Shown in pieces: positions 1 through 5,900 of a DNA stretch of 6,029 nt. The DNA is taken from the NCBI GenBank assembly GCA_025352915.1, contig JANXSA010000369.1:1-6029 (forward strand). The letters run 5' to 3'. The translations under genes were made by a program, and so were the position numbers. The notes beneath the pieces are model-generated. The model saw only the letters and a program-made list of their open reading frames with translations, had not been told where the DNA came from and did no database searches. Position 1 is the stretch's first letter. Every line of letters starts with the position of its first letter. The stretch is from Rhodospirillales bacterium. Lineage in GTDB: Bacteria; Pseudomonadota; Alphaproteobacteria; Acetobacterales; Acetobacteraceae.

Positions 1-946
1 CCGGGTTCAGGGTGTCGATCAGTGTCATCAGGTCGTCCACCGTGGTGGTGGGGCCGACCTTGAGGCCGAGGGGGTTTTTGACGCCGCGCAGGAATTCGAC
101 ATGGGCGCCGTCGGGCTGGCGGGTGCGGTCGCCGATCCAGAGAAAGTGGGCGGAGCAGGCGTAGTGGTCGCCGGAGGTGCTGTCGATGCGGGTCAGCGCC
201 TGTTCGTACGGCAGGAGCAGAGCTTCGTGGCTGGTGTAGAAATCGGTTTCCCGAATTTGCGGAATGGCGGCTGAGGTCATGCCGCAGGCCGACATGAAGG
301 CCAGCGTCTCGTCGATGCGGCTGGCAAGTTGTTGATAGCGCTCAGCGAGCGGGGAGTTGGCGGCGAAGTCGAGGTTCCAGCGATGGACCTCGTGCAGGTC
401 CGAATAGCCGCCGGTGGCGAAGGCGCGCAGCAGGTTGAGGGTGCCGGCGGACTGGAAATAGCCGGTTTCCATGCGGGCGGGGTCGGGGATGCGGTCTTCG
501 GCAGTGAAGGCGGGGCCGTTGATGATGTCGCCGCGGTAGCTGGGCAGGGTTTCACCGCCGATCGTCTCGGTGTCGGACGAGCGCGGTTTGGCGAACTGCC
601 CGGCCATGCGGCCCATCTTCACGACCGGGACGCCGGCGCCGAAGGTCAGCACGACGGCCATCTGCAACAGGACGCGGAAGGTGTCGCGGATGATGTTGGC
701 GGTGAAGTCGCCATAGCTCTCGGCGCAGTCGCCGCCCTGGAGCACGAAGGCCTCGCCATTGGCGACCTTGGCGAGCTGGGCCTTGAGGTTGCGGGCCTCG
801 CCAGCGAAGACCAGCGGGGGGTAGCGATAGAGCTTGGCTTCCATGGCCTGCAAGGCGGCCTGGTCCGTATAGTGGGGGGCCTGCTTGATCGGGCGGGCGC
901 GCCAGGATTCTGGAGTCCAGGTGGACAAGGCTGGGCTGGTGTTCAT
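1..946 (-). CDS. aroG: Class II 3-deoxy-D-arabino-heptulosonate 7-phosphate (DAHP) synthase, 3' end cut off by the window
   Basis: This cytosolic enzyme condenses phosphoenolpyruvate with erythrose 4-phosphate, the first step of the shikimate pathway to aromatic amino acids. About 315 N-terminal residues are visible; class II enzymes run to roughly 450-470, so the C-terminal metal ligands (His, Glu, Asp) lie outside. The reading frame was translated from the ATG at 946. It shows family signatures in order: LQGGDCAES (residues 69-77, with Cys74 matching the metal-binding Cys87 of the Mycobacterium tuberculosis enzyme), [70 protein letters not shown] and NPLGLKVGP. The last two contain the Arg and Lys that bind phosphoenolpyruvate in the mycobacterial enzyme. 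The symbol follows M. tuberculosis usage; it is not homologous to class I AroG of E. coli. The N-terminus is somewhat shorter than in M. tuberculosis, where the extra segment contributes to allosteric control. The start is supported by a GGGAG nine bases upstream. No frameshift is visible. Confidence 0.96.
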   Translation of the reverse strand, partial: MNTSPALSTWTPESWRARPIKQAPHYTDQAALQAMEAKLYRYPPLVFAGEARNLKAQLAKVANGEAFVLQGGDCAESYGDFTANIIRDTFRVLLQMAVVLTFGAGVPVVKMGRMAGQFAKPRSSDTETIGGETLPSYRGDIINGPAFTAEDRIPDPARMETGYFQSAGTLNLLRAFATGGYSDLHEVHRWNLDFAANSPLAERYQQLASRIDETLAFMSACGMTSAAIPQIRETDFYTSHEALLLPYEQALTRIDSTSGDHYACSAHFLWIGDRTRQPDGAHVEFLRGVKNPLGLKVGPTTTVDDLMTLIDTLNP

Positions 947-955
947 GCGTTCTCG

Positions 956-960
956 CTCCC
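956..960 (-). promoter_or_regulatory. Ribosome binding site of the DAHP synthase gene
   Basis: On the minus strand GGGAG is followed by nine bases (CGAGAACGC) and then the ATG at 946-944. This fixes the start and gives an N-terminus beginning [10 protein letters not shown]. Confidence 0.6.
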
Positions 961-999
961 GCAACGGCTCCGCAATGCGGGCGTTTTTCGTCGCGGGAG

Positions 1000-1008
1000 T
1001 TATCCACA
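1000..1008 (+). other. Isolated consensus DnaA-box-like 9-mer in the aro leader
   Basis: TTATCCACA matches the high-affinity DnaA box consensus (TTATNCACA) exactly. It lies in the 137-base gap (947-1083) between the DAHP synthase start and the pentapeptide-gene stop, 54 bases upstream of the aro start codon. No second box, AT-rich unwinding element or dnaA/dnaN/parAB gene is nearby, so it is not an origin. It could be a DnaA regulatory site for the aro promoter or chance. The rest of the gap holds a weak hairpin (CTCGGC, 10-base loop, GCCGAG; 1045-1066) without a T run, and no promoter that I can defend. Confidence 0.3.
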
Positions 1009-1083
1009 TATTGGCAGGGCTTGGCTACTGCGGGGGGCTGCGGCCTCGGCTGGTCGTGATGCCGAGACGTGCGGGCCTGGGTT

Positions 1084-1842
1084 TCAGCCGGGTTCGGGGT
1101 GCACGTCGATGCCGATGCCGTCGAGAAGGATGTGTTGCTGGCTCTGGTTGATTTTCAACCCAGCGAAGCCGGCGAGTTGCAGCAGGTTCAGGCCGCTGAT
1201 GTCCGCCCCGCGCAGATCGGCGTTGTCCAGCTTGGTGCGAACGAGCACGGCCTGGAACAGGTCGCAGTCGCGCAGGATCGCGCCGGTCAGGTCGGCGGCG
1301 CTGAGGTCCGCCACGCGCAGGCGGCTGCCAGAGAAGTCGCAGCCCGGCAGGCGAGCCTCGCTGAGATCGGCGAGTTCCAAATTGCAGCCGCAGAAGCTGG
1401 CACGGGTGGTGACCAGCTTACGGCTGTAGGCATGGCTGAAATCGGCCTTGTGCAAGCGGACGCCACGCAGGACGCACTGGTCCATCACGATGTCAAAGAG
1501 ATCGGAGCGCTCGATCCGGCACAGGGAGAGGTCGCAGCGCAGGAAGCGCGCGGCGCGAAGGTTGCAGAAGGTGAAAGTGCAGCCCTCAGTTTGCATCAGA
1601 AAGGCACAGTCCTCGAAGGCGGTGTCCGGCAACTCGGCGCGCAAGAATCGGCAGCGGATGAAGCGACAGCGCAAGAAACGCGCGCCCGCGAAGCTGGTGC
1701 CGGTGAACGCGGCGTCGGGAAACGCGCAGTCGGTGAAGCTGGCGTCGTCGCAGGCGAGGTCGGTCCAGTCGATGTCAGTGAAGGTGACGCCCGTGAACGG
1801 GCGGCGGGCGGTGAGGTGGGCTTGGAGGTCGGTGGTGTTCAT
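1084..1842 (-). CDS. Pentapeptide-repeat protein of Qnr-like architecture
   Basis: The 252-residue protein is almost entirely pentapeptide repeats, a right-handed quadrilateral beta-helix fold that often mimics the surface of DNA. Central F/L/I/M residues recur every fifth position from 16 to 81, then again from 90 to 220 after a phase shift at 82-89 (LMQTEGCT). A second gap in the pattern lies at about 136-149 (SHAYSRKLVTTRAS), followed by FCGCNLELADLS. From memory, QnrB has loop A at the phase break, loop B near TTRTWFC, and a C-terminal helix GVKLDNYQASLLMERLGI. All three have counterparts here; the last is GLKINQSQQHILLDGIGI (229-245 region). Known Qnr proteins protect DNA gyrase and topoisomerase IV from quinolones; whether this one does is inference. 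It is longer than Qnr (about 215-220), with extra N-terminal coils, and unusually Cys-rich. The ATG at 1842 lacks a Shine-Dalgarno: the upstream bases are CCTTCCTTCCTTGTC. No nearer alternative start exists in frame. Confidence 0.9.
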   Translation of the reverse strand: MNTTDLQAHLTARRPFTGVTFTDIDWTDLACDDASFTDCAFPDAAFTGTSFAGARFLRCRFIRCRFLRAELPDTAFEDCAFLMQTEGCTFTFCNLRAARFLRCDLSLCRIERSDLFDIVMDQCVLRGVRLHKADFSHAYSRKLVTTRASFCGCNLELADLSEARLPGCDFSGSRLRVADLSAADLTGAILRDCDLFQAVLVRTKLDNADLRGADISGLNLLQLAGFAGLKINQSQQHILLDGIGIDVHPEPG

Positions 1843-1858
1843 GACAAGGAAGGAAGGC

Positions 1859-1955
1859 GTTCTTTTTTGAAAAAAAGAACCAAAAAACCTTTATCCGTTT
1901 GCTGGCACAGACAAATGGATAAAGTTTTTTTGGTTCTTTTTGTTCACAAAAAGAA
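1859..1955. repeat. AT-rich composite palindrome between gor and the pentapeptide gene; possible terminator
   Basis: The central inverted repeat pairs 1871-1901 with 1912-1942 around a 10-base loop (CTGGCACAGA), with 28 of 31 positions complementary. Two smaller perfect hairpins overlap its outer ends: GTTCTTTTTT / AAAAAAGAAC (1859-1868 with 1871-1880, 2-base loop) and TTCTTTTTG / CAAAAAGAA (1934-1942 with 1947-1955, 4-base loop). The arms can therefore fold either as one long stem or as flanking small stems. It begins 12 bases beyond the gor stop at 1967 and ends 17 bases before the pentapeptide start at 1842. T-runs are present on both strands, so it could end gor transcription, but the low GC of the stem is unlike a classic intrinsic terminator. 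From memory, similar GAACC-A-run palindromes occur between genes in Acetobacteraceae, suggesting a dispersed repeat. Confidence 0.8.
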
Positions 1956-1966
1956 GACCTTGCTTG

Positions 1967-3307
1967 TTATCCGGCAACGCGCGTGCGGGTGCGCATGGTG
2001 ACGAATTCCTCGGCGGCGGTGGGGTGGATGCCAACGGTGCGGTCGAAATCGGCCTTGGTGGCGCCGGCATTGATGGCAATCGAAATGCCCTGGATGATTT
2101 CCGGCGCGTCTTCGCCAAGCATATGGGCGCCGACGACCTTCTGTGTTACCTGGTCTACTACCAGCTTCATGATCGTCTTGCGGGCACGCTTGGACAGGGT
2201 GTGGCGCATCGGGGTAAATTTTTCGAGGTAGATGTCGGTGGGACCGTTGGCAGCAGCCTCGATTTCTGTTAGACCCACTGTCGCAATCGGCGGGCTGGAG
2301 AAGACGGCAGCGGCGACGCGGTCGAGGTTCCAGTGGCGCGGGCCGGGGCCGTAGAGGCGATCGGCCAAGGCGTGGCCTTCGGCGATGGCGACTGGGGTCA
2401 GGTTGATGCGGTTGGTGACGTCGCCGATGGCGTAGATGTGCGGTTGGTTGGTGGCGTTAGTCTCGTCAACGGGGATCGAGCCCATGCCCCCGGTCTTGAC
2501 CCCGGCGGCGTCCAGGCCGAGATCGCCAGTGTATGGCTTGCGGCCGAGGGCGGAGAAAACCAGGTCGGATTCCAGCGTGTCGCCGTTATCGAGGGTGACG
2601 GTTTTGGTGGCGCTGACGCTGCTGATGGTGCGGCCGGGATGCAGGCGGATGCCTTGGCTGGCCATGGCTTCGGCGAGGCCGGCGCGGAGGTCTTCGTCGA
2701 AGCCGCGCAACGGCAGGTCGGCGCGATAGATCAGGTCGACCTGGCGGCCGAGCCCGGCAAAAATGCCGGCAAACTCGACGGCGATGAAGCCGCTGCCGGC
2801 AATGGTGATGCGCTGGGGCAGGGTCTGCATGTGGAAGACGTCGTCCGAGACGATGCAGTGCTCGGCGCCGGCGAAATCCGGGATGATCGGGCGGCCGCCA
2901 ACGGCAATGACAATGCGCGCGGCGGTGACCTGCTGGCCGGCGACCTCGATGGTGTGCGGGTCGATGAAGCGGGCGCGGCCCTCGAAGGCGGTGCAGTTGG
3001 CCATCAGGCGCTTGTAGATGCCGTTGAGGCGATAAATCTCGGCGTCCTTGGCGGCGATCAGGGCGGCCCAGTCGTGCTGGCCGGACTGGGTGTTCCAGCC
3101 GAAACCGTGGGAGTCCGCGACGTTGGCGCCGTACTCGCTGGCCATGACCATGAGCTTCTTGGGCACGCAGCCGACATTGACGCAGGTGCCGCCCCAGGCG
3201 GCTTCCTCGGCGACGGCTACCTTGGCGCCGTGGCCGGCCGCCATGCGGGCACAGCGCACGCCGCCGGAGCCGCCGCCGATGACGAAGAGGTCGAAGTCAT
3301 AGGGCAT
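1967..3307 (-). CDS. gor: Glutathione-disulfide reductase
   Basis: This soluble FAD enzyme reduces glutathione disulfide with NADPH and maintains the cell's thiol pool. The 446 residues match the family length of about 450. The N-terminal FAD-binding loop is IGGGSGG (10-16), followed by the redox-active disulfide motif GGTCVNVGCVPKK (Cys42 and Cys47). The NADPH-binding domain has GSGFIAVEFAG (171-181). Arg195 and Arg201 in YRADLPLRGFD correspond to the arginines that contact the 2'-phosphate of NADPH in E. coli Gor, so NADPH rather than NADH is the expected donor. AIGDVTNRINLTPVA is the second FAD motif. The C-terminal dimer-interface motif GIHPTAAEEFVTM supplies the catalytic His428 and Glu433. 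CVNVGC and the HPTAAEE tail separate it from lipoamide dehydrogenase and mercuric reductase; trypanothione-type reductases are the remaining close alternative. The start has a strong AAAGGAG Shine-Dalgarno. No oxyR-type neighbour is visible. Confidence 0.96.
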   Translation of the reverse strand: MPYDFDLFVIGGGSGGVRCARMAAGHGAKVAVAEEAAWGGTCVNVGCVPKKLMVMASEYGANVADSHGFGWNTQSGQHDWAALIAAKDAEIYRLNGIYKRLMANCTAFEGRARFIDPHTIEVAGQQVTAARIVIAVGGRPIIPDFAGAEHCIVSDDVFHMQTLPQRITIAGSGFIAVEFAGIFAGLGRQVDLIYRADLPLRGFDEDLRAGLAEAMASQGIRLHPGRTISSVSATKTVTLDNGDTLESDLVFSALGRKPYTGDLGLDAAGVKTGGMGSIPVDETNATNQPHIYAIGDVTNRINLTPVAIAEGHALADRLYGPGPRHWNLDRVAAAVFSSPPIATVGLTEIEAAANGPTDIYLEKFTPMRHTLSKRARKTIMKLVVDQVTQKVVGAHMLGEDAPEIIQGISIAINAGATKADFDRTVGIHPTAAEEFVTMRTRTRVAG

Positions 3308-3315
3308 GTCTTAGG

Positions 3316-3322
3316 CTCCTTT
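3316..3322 (-). promoter_or_regulatory. Strong ribosome binding site of gor
   Basis: On the minus strand AAAGGAG stands eight bases before the gor ATG (3307-3305). This confirms the start that places the FAD motif IGGGSGG at residues 10-16. Confidence 0.85.
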
Positions 3323-3332
3323 AGAAAGGCGA

Positions 3333-3397
3333 GGGCTCTGCCCATGCGGCGCGAGCGGCGCCGCAGGACCCGCTGGGGCCGGCGGCCCCAGACCCCC
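3333..3397. repeat. Run of three GC-rich hairpins in the gor leader region
   Basis: Three adjacent perfect inverted repeats follow one another: GGGC-tct-GCCC (3333-3343), GCGGCGC-gagcg-GCGCCGC (3346-3364) and CTGGGGCC-ggc-GGCCCCAG (3373-3391). The last is followed by ACCCCC on the plus strand. The same 19-base palindrome plus ACCCC recurs at 3845-3868, so this is a dispersed repeat. The block begins 11 bases upstream of the gor Shine-Dalgarno. It could be the terminator zone of the small gene ending at 3459, or a structured part of the gor leader if the promoter lies further upstream. There is no T-run on the minus strand to support intrinsic termination. Confidence 0.75.
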
Positions 3398-3458
3398 AAT
3401 TAGTTTACGAATCAGCACGTGCGGCAAAGGTCGCTGGCATCCTCAGGCAATAGGCTCA

Positions 3459-3809
3459 TCAACACTCTTCTTTGTCAGCAGGTCGCATTCTTGCCAGCGC
3501 TACCCGCGCAGCGTCCCGAACCTTAAGCCAACCAGGGTCTGCGGCCCAGCCAGGGAACTCATTATTGAGACCGCGTTTCTCCTCACGATCAAATACCGAA
3601 TGAAACTCGGCCAGTGTGTTCAGTTCGTGCTCCGTAAAGCAACTCCGCCACCGTTCCGGGTCTTCATGATCAGGGAGATAGAAATCATCAAACCACAGGC
3701 ATATCAATTCGACAGGACCCTCGTTCGGATTGAGAGATGCAATGTCTTCGAGCAGAGAGAAGATTGTGGAGTGATATTTCGGCTGCCCTTTGTCCTCGTT
3801 GCTTGACAT
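3459..3809 (-). CDS. Small acidic protein of unknown function, paralog of the gene at 3929-4288
   Basis: I do not recognise the family. The 116-residue product is soluble, acidic in its first three quarters, and has no signal peptide or membrane segment. It aligns along nearly its whole length with the next gene upstream. Shared blocks are LE-IA-L, GPVEL (31-35), W-DD (39-42), FT-EL, LAEF--VF, P-W---PGWL-V and AAR--LARMRP-D. Conservation of Trp, Asp and the LAEF/PGWL motifs across diverged copies argues that both genes are real and under selection. The ATG at 3809 has only a weak upstream purine stretch (GGATGG, seven bases before it), and no other start lies close in frame. Base composition is unlike the neighbours: 3661-3720 has 26 G/C of 60, against 41 of 60 for 4681-4740 in gabD. 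Such duplicated small acidic orphans are often toxin-immunity genes, but no toxin is visible, so that is only a guess. Confidence 0.8.
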   Translation of the reverse strand: MSSNEDKGQPKYHSTIFSLLEDIASLNPNEGPVELICLWFDDFYLPDHEDPERWRSCFTEHELNTLAEFHSVFDREEKRGLNNEFPGWAADPGWLKVRDAARVALARMRPADKEEC

Positions 3810-3844
3810 CCTTCGACCATCCGCAAAATGTGAAAGCCACAGGG

Positions 3845-3868
3845 CTGGGGCCGGCGGCCCCAGACCCC
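3845..3868. repeat. GC-rich palindrome between the two paralogous small genes
   Basis: CTGGGGCC-ggc-GGCCCCAG (3845-3863) followed by ACCCC is identical to the copy at 3373-3396. The similarity stops at the edges of the palindrome, so this is a mobile-like short repeat and not a remnant of a longer duplication. It lies in the 119-base gap between the two small genes. It may act as a transcription or mRNA-end structure, though no T-run follows on the minus strand. Confidence 0.75.
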
Positions 3869-3928
3869 ATTACTTAAGGCGACCGCACAAACAATGAAGG
3901 GACAGCGTGTGCCCAGAGCAGATTTGCG

Positions 3929-4288
3929 TTAACCCGGACCTATGTCCATGGGCCGCATTCGTGCCAGCGTGAGCCGCGCGGCAACGCTGACGCGAAGCCA
4001 TCCAGGGTTCTGGCGCCACTCCGGCCAGTCAAAGGAAAGAGCGGGCCGCTCTGCCTCAAACACTGCGTCAAATTCGGCCAGCGCGTGCAGTTCATCATCG
4101 GTGAACCAGGACAGCCATTCAGCAATGTGTCGTTCCCAGACTCCAGGATGAAATATATATTTGTGTTTGGATCCTGGCGAGTAATCGTCAACCCACATTT
4201 GTCTCAGCTCAACTGGCCCCACATCATGAAGGTCCGCAATACCTTCAAGCATTTCAGATATTTCCGTGTGCCAATTTACCTTGTGCAT
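3929..4288 (-). CDS. Small acidic protein of unknown function, paralog of the gene at 3459-3809
   Basis: The family is not recognised. The 119-residue protein shares with its downstream neighbour the blocks LE-IA-L (14-20), GPVEL (24-28), W-DD (32-35), FT-DEL, LAEF--VF, W-----PGWL-V and the near-identical tail AAR-TLARMRP. It differs by an insertion rich in Lys/His/Tyr after the W-DD block (SPGSKHKYIFHPG), next to a Trp-rich stretch (EWLSWF). It has no signal peptide or transmembrane segment and is probably cytosolic. The ATG at 4288 follows an A-rich but weak ribosome site (CAAGAAA). A/T content is high: 4141-4200 holds 24 G/C of 60, in a window that otherwise looks well above 60% GC, which suggests acquisition. 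It lies 83 bases downstream of gabD but is separated from it by a hairpin, so co-transcription is doubtful. Tandem diverged copies would fit an immunity or effector-binding role, which is unproven. Confidence 0.8.
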   Translation of the reverse strand: MHKVNWHTEISEMLEGIADLHDVGPVELRQMWVDDYSPGSKHKYIFHPGVWERHIAEWLSWFTDDELHALAEFDAVFEAERPALSFDWPEWRQNPGWLRVSVAARLTLARMRPMDIGPG

Positions 4289-4333
4289 TTTCTTGTCGCA
4301 AAATACTGGCTGTTCCGATTGAATTTAGAGGGT

Positions 4334-4354
4334 CCAGGGGGCTCGGCCCCCTGG
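4334..4354 (-). terminator. Probable terminator hairpin after gabD
   Basis: CCAGGGGGC-cga-GCCCCCTGG forms a perfect 9-bp stem with a 3-base loop, starting 17 bases past the gabD stop. On the minus strand it is followed by ACCCTCTAAATTC, with no run of T, so an intrinsic terminator is plausible but not classic. Hairpin plus ACCC is the same design as the palindromes at 3373 and 3845, here in the opposite orientation and with a different stem. Confidence 0.55.
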
Positions 4355-4371
4355 CCGGCGGAGCCTCTTGC

Positions 4372-5850
4372 TTAGGTCCCGATCCCTCCGATCGCGAGGT
4401 ATTTGACTTCGAGGTATTCGTCGATCCCTTGGTGCGAGCCTTCGCGGCCGAGGCCGGAGGATTTCACCCCGCCGAAGGGGGCGACTTCGGTGGAGATGAT
4501 GCCTTCGTTGATGCCGATCATGCCGTATTCGAGGCCTTCGGCGACGCGGAAGATTCGGCCGATGTCGCGGGCGTAGAAGTACGAGGCGAGGCCGAATTCG
4601 GTGTCGTTGGCCAGGGCGATGGCTTCGGCTTCGGTTTTGAAGCGGAACAGGGGGGCGACGGGGCCGAAGGTTTCCTCGCGGAAGATGAGGGCGTCGTGGG
4701 GGACGTCGGCGAGGAGGGTGGGTTGGAAGAAGGTGCCGCCCTTTGCGTGGCGGTGGCCGCCGGTGATGATGCGGGCGCCTTTCGCGAGGGCGTCGGCGAT
4801 GTGTTCCTCGACCTTGGCGACGGCTTCGGCGTTGATGAGGGGGCCTTGGGTGACGCCGGGTTCCATGCCGTTGCCGACTTTGAGCGCCTCGACGGCGGTT
4901 TTTAGCTTGGCGGCGAAGGCGTCGTAGACGCCGTCCTGGACCAGGATGCGGTTGGCGCAGACGCAGGTTTGGCCGGTGTTGCGGTATTTGCTGGCCATGG
5001 CGCCGAGCACGGCGGCGTCGAGGTCGGCGTCGTCGAAGACGATGAAGGGGGCGTTGCCGCCGAGTTCCATCGAGGTTTTCTTGATGGTGGGGGCGCACAT
5101 GGCCAGCAGCTTGGCGCCGACTTCGGTGGAGCCGGTGAAGGTGAGTTTGCGGACGAGGGGGTTGGAGGTGAGCTCCTGGCCGACGGGGCCGGAGGGGCCG
5201 GTGATGACATTGCAAACGCCCGGCGGGAAGCCGGCGCGCTCGGCGAGGACGGCGATGGCGAGGGCGGAGAACGGGGTTTGGCTGGCGGGGCGGATCACAC
5301 CGGTGCAGCCGGCGGCCCAGCCGGGGCCGGTTTTGCGGGTGATCATGGCAGCCGGGAAGTTCCAGGGGGTGTTGGCGGCGAAGACGCCGATCGGCTCCTT
5401 GGTGACGATGATGCGGCGGCCTTTGGCATTTTGCGGGATGGTGTCGCCGTAGACGCGCTTTCCCTCCTCGGCGAACCATTCGATGAAGCTGGCGGCGTAG
5501 GCGATTTCGCCTTTGGACTCGGCCAGGGGCTTACCTTGTTCCGCGGTCATGATGACGGCGAGGTCGTCGGTGTTGGCGAGCATGAGGTCGAAGAGGCGGC
5601 GCAGGATCGACGCTCGTTCCTTGGCGAGCATGGCGCGCCAGGCCGGTTGGGCGCGGTGGGCGGCTTCGATGGCGCGGCGGGTTTCGGCGGTGCCGAGGGC
5701 GGGGACGGTGCCGATGGCCTCGCCGGTGGCGGGGTTTCGGACGGTGATGGTGGCGCCGTTGTCGGCCTCGACCCATTTGCCGTCGATGTGGTTGGCTTGG
5801 CGGAACAGGGAGGGGTCTTTGAGGGGGAGGGGGGCGATCTGGTTGAGCAT
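4372..5850 (-). CDS. gabD: Succinate-semialdehyde dehydrogenase (NADP+), GabD type
   Basis: This cytosolic aldehyde dehydrogenase oxidises succinate semialdehyde to succinate, the last step of 4-aminobutyrate degradation. The 492-residue product aligns with E. coli GabD (about 482) from LFRQ near the N-terminus to the DYLE-KY tail. Catalytic residues are in place: Asn164 in PWNFP, Glu262 in MELGGNAPF and Cys296 in GQTCVCANR. The second cysteine, Cys298, is at the position that takes part in redox regulation of some SSADHs. Ser190 in PASQTP, where NAD-specific enzymes carry Glu, fits NADP use. Residues around the cofactor site are unusual: Asn160, PGWAAG (176-181) and Arg187 replacing the near-invariant lysine of the KPA motif. 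I chose the ATG at 5850. The frame stays open to an ATG at 6024, but those 58 residues are Pro/His-rich, unlike the family, and would run into the putative divergent gene. No gabT or regulator is in view. Confidence 0.95.
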   Translation of the reverse strand: MLNQIAPLPLKDPSLFRQANHIDGKWVEADNGATITVRNPATGEAIGTVPALGTAETRRAIEAAHRAQPAWRAMLAKERASILRRLFDLMLANTDDLAVIMTAEQGKPLAESKGEIAYAASFIEWFAEEGKRVYGDTIPQNAKGRRIIVTKEPIGVFAANTPWNFPAAMITRKTGPGWAAGCTGVIRPASQTPFSALAIAVLAERAGFPPGVCNVITGPSGPVGQELTSNPLVRKLTFTGSTEVGAKLLAMCAPTIKKTSMELGGNAPFIVFDDADLDAAVLGAMASKYRNTGQTCVCANRILVQDGVYDAFAAKLKTAVEALKVGNGMEPGVTQGPLINAEAVAKVEEHIADALAKGARIITGGHRHAKGGTFFQPTLLADVPHDALIFREETFGPVAPLFRFKTEAEAIALANDTEFGLASYFYARDIGRIFRVAEGLEYGMIGINEGIISTEVAPFGGVKSSGLGREGSHQGIDEYLEVKYLAIGGIGT

Positions 5851-5900
5851 GGGATGGGGTCCTGTCTCGGGGATGGGGTAGAGATAGGACGGATGGGGGG
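5851..5900 (-). repeat. Three phased C-rich repeats in the gabD leader
   Basis: On the minus strand the motif CCCCATCC occurs three times (5852-5859, 5871-5878 and 5891-5898), spaced 19 and 20 bases, and the last copy abuts the gabD ATG. The plus strand correspondingly has closely spaced runs of three to six G that might form a quadruplex. An AGGA nine bases before the ATG (in the spacer between two copies) is the only ribosome-site candidate. The remaining gap up to 6022 holds no clear promoter. Confidence 0.5.

Noticed and set aside
1000..1008. Replication origin suggested by the DnaA box
   Set aside because: There is only one box, with no AT-rich unwinding region and no replication genes nearby.
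329..1429. Long plus-strand open frame of 366 codons antisense to DAHP synthase and the pentapeptide gene
   Set aside because: It is Gly/Ala/Val-rich with no recognisable domain, and spans two real minus-strand genes and their gap. Open antisense frames are common in GC-rich coding DNA.
1069..2001. Plus-strand open frame of 310 codons with Ala/Glu-rich repeats
   Set aside because: Its repetitiveness is the mirror of the pentapeptide repeat on the other strand, and it runs on through the AT-rich palindrome.
2333..3403. Plus-strand open frame of 356 codons opposite gor
   Set aside because: It lies almost wholly over gor, which has all the motifs of glutathione reductase; the translation is low-complexity Gly/Ala/Asp.
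3333..4354. CRISPR array or insertion sequence suggested by repeated palindromes and tandem genes
   Set aside because: The palindromes are about 470-490 bases apart with genes between them. There are no short regular spacers, transposase motifs, terminal repeats or target duplications.
4325..5479. Minus-strand open frame of 384 codons, extremely Arg/Pro/His-rich
   Set aside because: It is an out-of-phase reading of gabD; the composition is typical of a shadow frame.
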